DNA from: Bugula neritina
Taxonomy: Eukaryota; Bryozoa; Gymnolaemata; Cheilostomatida; Bugulidae
Reading direction: 5' to 3'
DNA length: 25,000 nt
NCBI GenBank assembly: GCA_964035545.1
Contig: OZ037771.1
Span: 15,716,789-15,741,788, forward strand
A model generated the notes under the pieces. The model was not told the DNA's origin. It searched no databases and saw only the letters and a list, made by a program, of their open reading frames with translations. Shown here piece after piece: positions 11,601 to 19,799 of this stretch; positions within the stretch are counted from its first letter, which is position 1, and each line of letters begins with the position of its first letter. A program made the position numbers and the translations under genes.

Positions 11601-12923
11601 ATACCAGTTAGTATTACCGTATATACCAGTTAGTATTACCGTATATACTAGTTAGTATTACCGTATATACCAGTTAGTATTACCGTATATACCAGTTAGT
11701 ATTACCGTATATACCAGTTAGTATTGCCGTATATACCAGTTAGTATTACCGTATATACTAGTTAGTATTACTGTATATACTAGTTAGTATTACTGTATAT
11801 ACTAGTTAGTATTACTGTATATACTAGTTAGTATTACTATATACTGCCAGGTTCGTTGCTATCAGTGAAACACAAGTGGATGCGGAAGACTACAGGTCGT
11901 ATGAAAACACTGCTGTCTTTGATGTCTCCTGCTTTCAGTACATCATCTTAGCCGTCATGTTTGCTCAGGGAGCTCCTTACAGAAAGAATCCTATCTATAA
12001 CATTCCTTTCTCTATCAATGTCCTCATAACATTGGCTTTGGCTATCTGGCTTATTATGTACCCAACAGGTAGGTGTGGTTAACAATGTATACATACATGG
12101 AGTGGGTGTGTCAGCACTGTATACATATAGAAGGTGTTTTGTTTTAGACCCAGTGGCAGATACCTTAGAACTAAAGCTACATCCCGATTACATTGGATTC
12201 CGTGGCTACTATATACTCTTTGGTGTGGGAAACTTCATTGTGTGTATGTTACTGGAGAAGTTGGTCACTGGGAATGACAACGTGAGACTGAAGTTTGAGA
12301 AATATACTAAAGTTAGCTGCTCTAAGTGGAACCCTGGTAAAATATACTCTGTACTCTCTCTACTATACTTTACTATATCTATACTCTATACTATATCTAT
12401 ACTCTATACTATATCTATACTCTATACTATATCTATACTCTCTCTAGTATATCTATACTCTATACTATATCTATACTCTCTATACTATATCTATACTCTC
12501 TCTACTATATATGTACTCTATACTATATCTATACTCTATACTCTATACTATATCTATACTGTATACTATATCTATACTCTCTCTACTATATCTATACTCT
12601 CTCTACTATATCTATACTCTATACTATATCTATACTCTATACTATATCTATACTCTATACTATATCTATACTCTATACTATATTTATACTCTATACTATA
12701 TCTATACTCTATACTATATCTATACTCTCTCTACTATATCTATACTCTATACTATATCTATACTCTATACTATATATTTACTCTCTATTGACAAACAGGC
12801 TCCAAGTATGAGGCCGTTGAAGAAGAGCTAAACTCTGCAACCGATTGGCCACCAGTAAGCGATGACGGAGAAACATTTGCTGCGGCCCTTCATCGAGAGA
12901 TGAGTGTCACCAGTAGCTCCTGA
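2624..12923 (+). CDS. ATP13A3-like: P5B-type cation/polyamine-transporting ATPase (ATP13A2/ATP13A3-like), 5'-partial, 17 exons
   Basis: Exons: 2624-2758, 2845-3040, 3177-3487, 5311-5441, 5527-5661, 5776-5918, 6472-6545, 7396-7679, 8226-8338, 8916-9094, 9520-9709, 10189-10439, 10884-10956, 11237-11387, 11851-12068, 12148-12336, 12799-12923. They join in frame to 965 residues plus TGA. Seen, in fragment numbering: membrane segment with [13 protein letters not shown] (about 15-27); actuator loop PGD (78-80) and TGE (110-112); M4 motif PPALP (237-241), which marks P5B rather than P5A; phosphorylated Asp281 in DKTGTLT; nucleotide-binding KGSPE (417-421); TGDN (511-514); hinge GDGAND (638-643); then hydrophobic M5-M10 and a polar tail. 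Family knowledge: animal P5B pumps sit in endo-lysosomal or plasma membranes, and several export polyamines from the lysosome. No key residue is missing. Roughly the first 200-250 residues lie left of the window. Orthology to one vertebrate paralogue (13A2-13A5) cannot be settled by eye. Exon 4 could instead start at 5296, adding five in-frame codons; 5311 matches family spacing better. Confidence 0.95.
3034..3160 (+). repeat. 11-bp tandem repeat carrying splice donors
   Basis: The repeat is built on TGACAGGTGAG/TGACAGGTGAC and begins inside the ATPase exon: the last exon bases CTGACAG plus the donor GTGAGT form the first copy. Later copies (3045-3090, 3100-3135) are interrupted by GAGTATATACTGACA spacers. 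Each TGACAG|GTGAG is a potential 5' splice site. The intron is only 136 bp (3041-3176), with acceptor TTGAAG. Confidence 0.85.
3490..5294. repeat. Intronic minisatellite, 27/29-bp unit, about 65 copies
   Basis: The unit is TTAGTACTTACTGTATATAC followed by TATATAG (27 bp). A 29-bp form has one extra TA. Point variants include TATCTAG, TGTATAG and AGTAAG. The array fills ATPase intron 3488-5310 almost completely, from a few bases after donor GTTTGT to 16 bases before acceptor CACCAG. The complement of each unit contains TACTAAC, GTAAGT and TATACAG. Confidence 0.97.
6010..6345. repeat. AT-rich imperfect tandem repeat in ATPase intron
   Basis: The stretch holds imperfect copies, about 20-23 bp, of ATAATGTATTTTATTATATA. 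It occupies most of intron 5919-6471. It is more degenerate than the neighbouring arrays and continues as simple TATTA-rich sequence to about 6445, ahead of acceptor ACATTACAG. Confidence 0.8.
6550..7360. repeat. Intronic minisatellite, 27-bp unit (TATATACTTACACCTACACT)
   Basis: The unit is TATATACTTACACCTACACT plus TTATCTA. Shorter variants are interspersed, with CTTACAC in the first and later copies. The array is nearly free of G on the + strand. It fills ATPase intron 6546-7395 up to the acceptor CTGCCTGCAG. The 27-bp period gives long Tyr/Thr/Leu-rich open frames (6516-7379 and 6532-7683), which are by-products. Confidence 0.95.
7744..8217. repeat. Intronic minisatellite, 11-bp unit ATGACATCTGT
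   Basis: This is a nearly perfect 11-bp tandem array. Copies of a shorter unit, ATGCTTCTGT, occur about every 6-18 repeats, and CTCT variants replace CTGT in patches (7944-7980, 8094-8118). It fills ATPase intron 7680-8225. The last copies grade into the acceptor tract TGCTTCTTTCTGCAG. Confidence 0.96.
8370..8895. repeat. Intronic minisatellite, about 28-34-bp unit with TACTAATAGTATGAGTATAC
   Basis: The core TACTAATAGTATGAGTATAC is separated by two to four copies of the triplet CTA or CTG, so unit length varies in steps of 3 bp. There are about 17 copies in ATPase intron 8339-8915. The step keeps one frame open (8233-8952), which is not a gene. TACTAAT in each copy resembles a branch-point sequence. 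Confidence 0.95.
9101..9485. repeat. Intronic minisatellite, 11-bp unit GTGTAGTTAGT / GTGTAGCTAGT
   Basis: The array is an almost perfect 11-bp repeat filling ATPase intron 9095-9519. It is a mosaic: TTAG copies first, then about 17 consecutive CTAG copies (about 9242-9430), then about five TTAG copies. The donor GTATGTGTAG runs directly into it. Confidence 0.96.
9703..10158. repeat. Intronic minisatellite, 21-bp unit, about 21 copies, donor-like in every copy
   Basis: The unit is GTAGGTGTATAACTAGTGAC plus T. It is seeded at the exon end: CCGTAG|GTAAGTATATAAC is itself close to the unit. GTGTATA, GTATATA and AAGTATATA variants alternate. Intron 9710-10188 ends at acceptor TTTCCCAG. Since 21 is a multiple of 3 and the unit lacks stops, one frame is open on each strand. 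Confidence 0.96.
10432..10860. repeat. Intronic minisatellite, 17-bp unit TGTGAGTACTACTCTAC
   Basis: The array starts at the exon junction: TTACTAT|GTGAGTACTAC is repeated as CTACTATGTGAG twice and then as CTACTGTGTGAG. Every copy therefore repeats the donor GTGAGT. A few copies have extra TCTAC pentamers, or AGTAGT for AGTACT (around 10606 and 10796). It fills ATPase intron 10440-10883. Confidence 0.95.
10978..11216. repeat. Intronic minisatellite, 19-bp unit ACATATAATATACACCTAC
   Basis: About 12 copies lie in ATPase intron 10957-11236, with ACATAT, ACGTAT and AGATAT and with ACCTAC, ACTTAC and GCCTAC variants. The array stops about 20 bp before the pyrimidine-rich acceptor TTGTTCTTGCAG. 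Confidence 0.93.
11420..11840. repeat. Intronic minisatellite, 22-bp unit
   Basis: The unit is ACTAGTTAGTATTACCGTGT plus AT, with CTGTATAT, CCGTATAT and CCAGTTAG variants grouped in neighbouring copies. There are about 19 copies in ATPase intron 11388-11850, ending at acceptor TACTGCCAG. Confidence 0.95.
12345..12785. repeat. Intronic minisatellite, 18-bp unit ACTATATCTATACTCTAT
   Basis: The array fills ATPase intron 12337-12798. Copies of the 18-bp unit are mixed with CTCTCTACTATATCTATA versions. It is nearly free of G on the + strand. The Tyr/Leu/Ser-rich open frames here (12075-12831) are by-products of the array. Confidence 0.94.
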
Positions 12924-14186
12924 ATGTAGCCTCTCACCAACCTTTCTAGTTACTAATCACATGTCAGTCATTCCTACTCACTTACTAATAATTGACATAG
13001 GTTTGACTGATTTAAACACTGATGTTGTTATTGCTATTGCACAGCCTTTACCGTTCTATATTGCACTGATTGATAACTAACTCATTGAGTGTTAGTGCTT
13101 TTCTAGTTGATCAAAATATGCTGCAAAATGCATGTTATATGAAACAATTTTAGATACTATTAGTTTTAGAATTTTTATTATTCATTCATACTTAATTTTA
13201 TTATAATAAAATTAATTTCTATATATATGAATTCAATACAAGTGTCTTTGGTTTTACTACAGCACTCCATGATACTACTTAATATTTCTCTTATGGATCT
13301 TCACATACAACTCTAGGCATTTCACATTTTTATAATGATGCAATATTATAATATCATGTATATATTAAGTGGATGAAGGCCTATGTTATAGAGCAAATTG
13401 TTTATGGCAATTTAAAGTAATTCCATCAACATTGTCTAAACTTTCATTAATATAATGCAGTGTTGTTATGGTGAGCTGTGTATTCTACTGAACTATTAAA
13501 GGGTAAATAGTTAAAGGCAACGAATATATTGCAGATGTTGCCAAAATTACGAACATGCATAGGTTCAAACTGATATGCATATACATACATTTAAATGTGT
13601 GAAAACGCTGTACTTGTCAACAAATATGGGAAGAGATTACAGTTATTGTGAGTTATCACCCCGGAAGTAAATATTTCTAAGCAGCTACAGACGGAAAATA
13701 AAAAAGATGTGATCAATATAACTTTAAGACTGAGTTTTAAGTATGATGATAACGTGGAACAGTAAAGGCCACCGAATTTCTTTTGGTTGTGTATGGTTCT
13801 CCAACAAACCATGACAATTATCTGCCAACTGTCAACAACGCCCCCAGCGTTAGTTTCTTTGCTAAGGAGTTCTTGCTTTTACAAGTTCAGTAGTAATAAA
13901 CCACTGCGTCTAATTCTTATTAAACGTAAAAGTCATCAATGCAGTAAGCACATCTCTGCGGGTCACATCACAAGATTAACCTAACAGTAACAAGCAAAAG
14001 CTCTTGCCAGTACTAATAGTAATAGTAATAGTAATTGGGTTTTGACTAATGCCAATTCAGTAATTGTAATTGTAACTAATAACAGAATCATTTGCACTCT
14101 TAACAGCAATATACTTTTTACTAATAGCTATAAGAATAGTCATAGTCGGGACTGTAAGTAGGTATACCGTATAGCTAGATGCTATA
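12924..14186. other. ATPase 3' UTR and intergenic spacer
   Basis: The stretch is AT-rich sequence with no tandem array of the kind filling the introns and no convincing gene on either strand. The ATPase 3' UTR probably ends just after the AATAAA at 13205. A minus-strand frame at 13591-13812 (73 codons) shows no recognisable domain. The right part, upstream of the synthetase start, holds only short runs of AATAGT. No TATA box could be assigned with confidence. Confidence 0.6.
13205..13210 (+). terminator. Candidate poly(A) signal of the ATPase gene
   Basis: AATAAA lies 282 bp after the TGA and is followed about 30 bp downstream by GT-rich sequence (GTGTCTTTGGTTTT), the expected arrangement for cleavage and polyadenylation near 13225-13240. 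Confidence 0.5.
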
Positions 14187-17100
14187 ATGTCTGGTTTGTT
14201 AAAAGACTACGCCTGGAAGTTGAGTGGGAGTATTGCTCGCAGAATAGGAGCAAGTCAGAATCACACCCTGACTCTGACTCACGGTCACTGGCAAAATGTA
14301 AAATCGAGTCCCAAGTAAGTTTATCAATATGTATCAGTATAACTATAAGTGAAAATATCATCATTGTCATAAAATAGTGATCATAATAATTAATAGTTAC
14401 AAGTAGTGAACATTGTTTTAAACTAGGTATACTTATACTTATAGTGATCAGTGATTTTCATTAATAATTTATAAACAATAAATTAAGTTTATTTATGACA
14501 GTGACATAATTTGTTATAATACGTTTTATATTTATTTTTCTTCAATTCATAGTTCATATTTTTACGTTGATAACTGAGCAACACTATATTACTGTAATTA
14601 TAATCTTTTGATAGCAACTTTAAAACTATATTTGATTGATCGAATTTTTAATAAAATGCTACTAAATCATTATGATTTTACAAATGTACCAAAATGCTAG
14701 CAGTAGGCTAACTTTAAGTGTAAAAACTAGATTAAAAAGTTTTGCACTCTTGCTTTCGAAAATTCCTTGGAGCAAATATATTATGATTAACATTTTTGCA
14801 TTAAGTCTACTAGTTGGGCATCTCAAGGCAATGGCTTTAGCAAGTAAGAAATTTCGAATCAACATGTGCTTGACTTAGACCTAGCTCTAGAATCTGACTA
14901 ATAATGCAATGATAGAAGATTTTGATAGCAGCAAAAATCTATCATCTTTTTAATTAATTAACAAATACAATAAAAAATATGTTACTGTTATTTCTACAAC
15001 CTTATCAATTTATTTCAAGGTAGTCGCAGCTAATGTACTAGGTAGTTGCTAATCAGGAGCTAAAAGTATTACATAGTATTCTAACCCTACTCTATCACGC
15101 TGATGATTATATTAGCTATCAGTACTATTTCATCATGGCTTGCCCTATTTTAGTTAATTATCTGCTTTCACTGGGTGCAGCTTGTATTGTGTGTCTTGTA
15201 ACTCAACTATAATCTTGTTTAAAGTTTAGACTTATTTTGAATTTAGACTAGGGAGAAAGATTTTGCAGCAACAGAGGTGTATTATGTCTCAATGTGATAA
15301 ACATGTGGTGGAGAGTAAATACTCTGATGAATTGATTCCTTCAGAAAACTTGGCACAGTTTGTTATGAAAAATTGGAGCAAATATGGGCAAAAGCTGGCT
15401 GTGGTGAATATGAAACATTTATTAGTAATTAGTAGTACATGCGTACCAAGTGAGATATGGATACTATATAGCAGGTGTAATGTAAACAATACTTTATATA
15501 TAGAAATGCAGTGACACTGGCGCATCTTTCACATACGATCAGCTGACAGATGCAGTACACAGTCTGGCATCTTCCTTGAAACATATGGGCATTAAAGAGG
15601 GTGATGTCGTGTTTTTACTCAGTCCGAACTGCCCTGAGTATCCCATCATCTATCTGGCGGCCACCTTAGTTGGTGCCATTGTGACTACCAACAACCCAGC
15701 TTATACTGCAGGTGTGTCATGTGACTATATACTGCAGGTGTGTGACTATATACTGCAGGTGTGTGACTATATACTGCAGGTGTGTGACTTTATACTGCGG
15801 GTGCGTGACTTTATACTGCAGGTGTGTGACTATATACTGCAGGTGTGTGACTATATACTGCAGGTGTGTGACTATATACTGCAGGTGTGTGACTTTATAC
15901 TGCAGGTGTGTGACTTTATACTGTAGGAGAAGTTAGTCACGCTCTTTCACTCAGCGGATGTAAACTTATCTTCACATCTCCAGAGTTTCTGACTACAGTT
16001 CAGACAGCTCTGACTTCCCTCAAGGATAGTAACAGGGTCAAGGTAAGTATAAGCTATATTCTCAGAGGAGTAGTAACAGGGTCAAGGTAAGTATAAGTTA
16101 TGTTATATCTGCAGGAAACTGTGGTGATTGGAAAGGCAGAAGGATACCGAAGTCTCTCCTCTCTCCTAAGCAACGAGTTTGCAGGTAGCAAGGCACCAGA
16201 AGTGAACTATGAAGAGCATCTGGCTGCATTACCATTCAGTAGCGGGACAACTGGCCTGCCCAAGGGGGTCATGTTGAGTCATAGCAACATTGTGTCTAAT
16301 ATAATTCAGCTCAGGTACTGTTATGTGTTGTGTGCTCTGTTATGTATTGTGTGCTCTGTTGTGTATTGTGTGCTCTGTTGTGTATTGTGTGCTCTGTTAT
16401 GTATTGTGTGCTCTGTTGTGTATTGTGTGCTCTGTTATGTATTGTGTGCTCTGTTGTGTATTGTGTGCTCTGTTATGTATTGTGTGCTCTGTTGTGTATT
16501 GTGTGCTCTGTTGTGTATTGTGTGCTCTGTTATGTATTGTGTGCTCTGTTATGTATTGTGTGCTCTGTTGTGTATTGTGTTCTCTGTTATGTATTGTGTG
16601 CTCTGTTATGTATTGTGTGCTCTGTTGTGTATTGTGTGCTCTGTTATGTATTGTGTGCTCTGTTATGTGTTGTGTGCTCTGTTATGTGTTGTGTGCTCTG
16701 TTATGTGTTGTGTGCCCTGTTATGTATTGTGTGCTCTGTTGTGTATTGTGTGCTCTGTTATGTATTGTGTGCTCTGTTATGTATTGTGTGCTCTGTTGTG
16801 TATTGTGTGCTCTGTTATGTATTGTGTGCTCTGTTATGTGTTGTGTGCTCTGTTATGTGTTGTGTGCTCTGTTATGTATTGTGTGCTCTGTTGTGTATTG
16901 TGTGCTCATTGTGTATTGTGTGCTCTGTTATGTGTTGTGTGCTCTGTTATGTATTGTGTGCTCATTGTGTATTGTGTGCTCTGTTATGTATTGTGTGCTC
17001 TGTTGTGTATTGTGTGCTCTGTTATGTGTTGTGTGCTCTGTTATGTATTGTGTGCTCATTGTGTATAATATATATCAGTTGTTGTGTATGTCTACTACTA

Positions 17101-19076
17101 ATGTGTGTCGCAGGAACTGTGGAATGAGTGTTACATATGACGACATGTTGGGGGGCGTTCTACCCTTCTTCCACATTTACGGACAAGTTGCAACTCTACT
17201 TCTAGGGCTAACAGCCGGCTCCTCTATTGCTACTATGAGGAAATTCGACTTCCCAAAGTTTCTGCAACTGATACAAAACGAAAGGGTGGGTTACACATCC
17301 CTTTCGTTCCTCCTTTTATAACCTACTACTACTACTACTTAGCTAACTCGTATTACTACTGTATTATACTCGTATTACTACTGTATTATACTCGTATTAC
17401 TACTGTATTATACACAGGTAACTCTATGTCACCTGGTACCCCCCATCATACTGGCTCTCACCAAGAGTGAACTCACCTCTGAGTACGATATCTCGTCTCT
17501 CAACCTCATCACATCCGGCGCAGCTCCTCTCAAACAACAACTTTCTTCAGAGTTCGTACAGAAAATGAAGAATGTGGAACTTTTACAGGGTGGGACTTTT
17601 ATATAACTGAGCAATATATGTGATATGATACGCTAATATACTGATATACATATGATAATATACTGATATACATATGATAATATACTGATATACATATGAT
17701 AATATACTGTATTATATGATAATATACTGTATTATATGATAATATACTGATATACATATGGTAATATACTGATATACATATGATAATATACTGATATACA
17801 TATGATAATATACTGATATACATATGATAATATACTGATATACAGGTTATGGTTTGACTGAAACCAGTCCAGTGGTCAACTTCTGTGAACCTGGAGCTGG
17901 TAACAAACACGGATCTATAGGCTTGCTGTTACCTAACGTCAAAGCCAAGGTGTAGTATTGTAGTATAGTATAGTATTGTATTGTATAGTATTGTTATGCT
18001 AGTATGTTATAGTCTACATGTATATAGTATATTATATAGTGTATTATATAGTATATATATATATATATATATATATATTGTGTGTTGTTACTAGACTTAC
18101 TAGATGCCTTGCATTGTCCAACTACTATTCTAATGTTTTCTCAGGTAGTAGACTTAGAGACTCATGAGTCCTTACCCAGTCATCAAGAAGGGGAGTTATA
18201 TTATCACGGACCTAACATAATGAAGGGCTACTGGCAGAACTCACAGGCTACAGAAGATTGTCTTGATGGTAGCTGGTTTCGTACTGGTTAGTTGTACAGA
18301 GCTGAGTTGTGTACTTGTAGCTGATTGGTTTGCTGCTTGTTTACTTGTAGCTGATTGGTTACCTACTAATGCATGGTTTGTATTTACAGGAGATATTGGT
18401 TACTATGACGATGAGGGATATTTTTATGTTGTTGATAGATTGAAAGAACTGATCAAATACAAAGGTTTTCAGGTATAAATCACTTTATGTGAAAACTTAC
18501 TGTGACATATATATATATATATATATACTGTAACATATCATATACTGTGACATATATTTACCACATATGTTTACTGTGACATATTTTACCGTGACATATT
18601 TTGCCGTGACATATTTTACAGTAACATATACTTACTGTGACATATACTTACTATTACATGTATACTTATACTGACATACAGGTGGCACCTGCAGAACTGG
18701 AGGCCTTACTGCTCACTCATCCGAAGATTCTTGATGCTGCCGTGGTCAGCATACCCTCTGACGAAGCTGGCGAACTACCAAGAGCGTACGTTGTGGTCAA
18801 CCCTGATCAACCTGCTACAGATGATGAAATCCATAGCTTTATGAAAGGTGAGTTCTAGTGCAGTGGTTTGTGCAGTGACCTCGTGCACTCTACAGCAGCC
18901 AATGGTGCATGTTGTTACACAGTTATGTTTAGTCAATAAAATGTGTTGTTACAGAAAATGTAGCCAATCACAAGCAGCTTAGAGGTGGCATAAGACAGGT
19001 TCCTGAAATACCCAAATCAGCATCTGGTAAGATTTTAAGACGTGTACTGAAGGAGCAAGCCCTGAAGGATTTGTAA
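14187..19076 (+). CDS. 4-coumarate-CoA ligase/luciferase-like acyl-CoA synthetase, probably mitochondrial, 12 exons
   Basis: Exons: 14187-14314, 15247-15403, 15504-15711, 15927-16042, 16115-16314, 17114-17285, 17418-17589, 17846-17949, 18145-18286, 18390-18472, 18682-18847, 18955-19076; 589 residues plus TAA. Seen: ATP/AMP loop [10 protein letters not shown] (245-254); PFFHIYG (287-293); GYGLTET (385-391); TGD with Asp468; hinge region [13 protein letters not shown] with Arg483; C-terminal PKSASGK with catalytic Lys575. The family forms an acyl-adenylate and then an acyl-CoA thioester. The acid substrate cannot be read from sequence; animal members are not thought to serve lignin synthesis. 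Residues 1-55 are an extension rich in basic and hydroxylated residues with almost no acidic ones ([12 protein letters not shown], later [11 protein letters not shown]), so I infer mitochondrial import. The C-terminus KDL is not a standard peroxisomal signal. The start has A at -3 and an in-frame stop at 14172. If exon 1 were wrong, ATG 15284 would give 534 residues with the whole enzyme core. Confidence 0.92.
14315..15246. other. First intron of the synthetase, unique AT-rich sequence
   Basis: The proposed 932-bp intron runs from donor AA|GTAAGT to acceptor TTGAATTTAG|A. It joins exon phases 2 and 2 without a stop. Unlike most later introns it contains no minisatellite. A weaker alternative acceptor, TTTTGCAG at 15268, would leave exon 1 out of frame with the enzyme. 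Confidence 0.6.
15701..15926. repeat. 21-bp tandem repeat forming a whole intron, AG|GT in every copy
   Basis: The unit contains ATACTGCAGGTGTGTGACTA plus T. The upstream exon ends CTTATACTGCAG|GTGTGT and the acceptor is TTTATACTGTAG|GAG, so both splice sites lie in copies of the same unit. There are about 10 copies, with TATATA/TTTATA and GGTGCGTG variants. Read through in frame, it encodes a seven-residue repeat (CDYILQV) up to TAG at 15924-15926. Confidence 0.95.
16028..16097 (+). repeat. Tandem duplication of an exon end with its splice donor (44-bp offset)
   Basis: AGTAACAGGGTCAAG|GTAAGTATAAG occurs at 16028-16053 and again at 16072-16097. The first copy is the end of the synthetase exon at 16042 plus its donor. 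The second lies inside the 72-bp intron 16043-16114. Use of the second donor would add 44 nt and shift the frame. Confidence 0.9.
16319..17070. repeat. Intronic minisatellite, 19-bp unit TCTGTTATGTATTGTGTGC
   Basis: About 39 copies fill synthetase intron 16315-17113. ATGTATTG, GTGTATTG and ATGTGTTG variants occur, along with shorter copies with CTCATTGTG near 16910, 16970 and 17056. The + strand is G/T-rich. The 19-bp period is coprime to 3 and lacks stops, so all three + frames stay open and encode the same Cys/Leu/Val-rich peptide repeat; these are not genes. Confidence 0.97.
17347..17412. repeat. Three copies of a 22-bp repeat
   Basis: CGTATTACTACTGTATTATA plus CT is repeated about three times in synthetase intron 17286-17417, and the last copy leads into acceptor TATACACAG. 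It looks like a small early-stage version of the large arrays. Confidence 0.9.
17637..17845. repeat. Intronic minisatellite, 22/20-bp unit ending in the acceptor
   Basis: The unit is ATACTGATATACATATGATA plus AT. Two 20-bp copies with ATACTGTATTATATGATA lie near 17703-17743. There are about nine copies in synthetase intron 17590-17845. The final copy reads ATACTGATATACAG, so the acceptor AG is the unit with CAT changed to CAG. Confidence 0.94.
17950..18080. repeat. Low-complexity TATAG/GTATTG and (TA)n tract
   Basis: Degenerate GTATAGTATT repeats are followed by a TA dinucleotide run of about 28 bp at 18050-18077, inside synthetase intron 17950-18144. A second (TA)n run of about 20 bp lies at 18507-18527 in intron 18473-18681, followed by degenerate TACTGTGACATAT copies to about 18660. 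Confidence 0.85.
18308..18363. repeat. Short tandem duplication in synthetase intron
   Basis: GTGTACTTGTAGCTGATTGG (18308-18327) is repeated with small changes as GTTTACTTGTAGCTGATTGG (about 18339-18358) within the 103-bp intron 18287-18389. Each copy contains CTTGTAG, which could act as a weak acceptor. Confidence 0.75.
18935..18940 (+). promoter_or_regulatory. Possible intronic poly(A) signal before the last synthetase exon
   Basis: AATAAA is followed at once by ATGTGTTGTT inside the 107-bp final intron, 14 bp before the terminal exon. If used, it would remove the exon that carries Lys575. It may be chance in AT-rich sequence. Confidence 0.25.
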
Positions 19077-19110
19077 ACTCTTACATTTATTCTATAATCT
19101 TTCATACTAA

Positions 19111-19346
19111 TATCTCTACTTCTATACTCTCTACTTCTATACTCTCTACTTCTATACTCTCTACTTCTATACTCTCTACTTCTATACTCTCTACTTCTAT
19201 ACTCTCTACTTCTATACTCTCTACTTCTATACTCTCTACTTCTATACTCTCTACTTCTATACTCTCTACTTCTATACTCTCTACTTCTATACTCTCTACT
19301 TCTATACTCTCTACTTCTAATTTCTATACTCTCTACTTCTATACTA
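19111..19346. repeat. 3'-UTR minisatellite, 15-bp unit TCTATACTCTCTACT
   Basis: The array starts about 35 bp after the synthetase stop codon. About 13 copies are identical (19125-19318), flanked by two or three imperfect ones. It is purely pyrimidine plus A on the + strand. It is the only array here that would stay in the mature mRNA. The minus-strand frame 18968-19414 (Arg/Glu/Ser/Tyr repeats) is a by-product. Confidence 0.96.
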
Positions 19347-19617
19347 CTATCTCTTTGATCAATAGAAATGATTTTCTCAAAGTTTATTTCACCAAAATCT
19401 GCTGTTAAATACATGTTTTTTAAATTTAGCTCAATACTGTTATATTATATTATATATATTTTATATACCTTTTGTAATGATTCTTATGTATATTCTTATA
19501 TTTTGCTAATGATTTAAGCTGATGCATTTTTGATTGATTTTAGACAAAGCCCTACATATTTTGATGAACGATATATTTCCATTTTTTTGTAAGTTTTGAC
19601 TTTGGCTTATTATTTAG

Positions 19618-19623
19618 AATAAA
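19618..19623 (+). terminator. Candidate poly(A) signal of the synthetase gene
   Basis: AATAAA lies 542 bp after the TAA, beyond the 15-bp array, with T/GT-rich sequence (GCTTCATGTTATGTCG) about 15 bp downstream. It is the best-placed canonical signal after the stop codon. Confidence 0.5.
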
Positions 19624-19799
19624 GGCAGATGTGATGCTTCATGTTATGTCGAGATTTATCTACTTCATAAGAAGTGATGCAACTGCTTTTCAGTTTCCCC
19701 TCAACTATTTAGTATCTGCCTACTGTTAGGGAACTGAGGTGTAATATGTGCGACCTTTGACCTTTCCCAACTCGAATCACCAACACCAATTTAAGTTTT

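Noticed and set aside
13591-13812. Minus-strand 73-codon frame
   Set aside because: AT-rich spacer; no recognisable domain, no start context of note and no splice or neighbour support.
14662-14878. Opposed 67-68-codon frames in the first synthetase intron
   Set aside because: AT-rich chance frames overlapping one another on both strands, with no recognisable protein features.
15284-15286. ATG 15284 as the synthetase start
   Set aside because: It is usable and would leave the enzyme core intact, but the upstream exon joins in phase and supplies a presequence; kept as the fallback.
16100-17321. Three overlapping Cys-rich frames of 265-332 codons
   Set aside because: They are products of a stop-free 19-bp repeat in an intron; exon phases flanking it fit only if it is removed.
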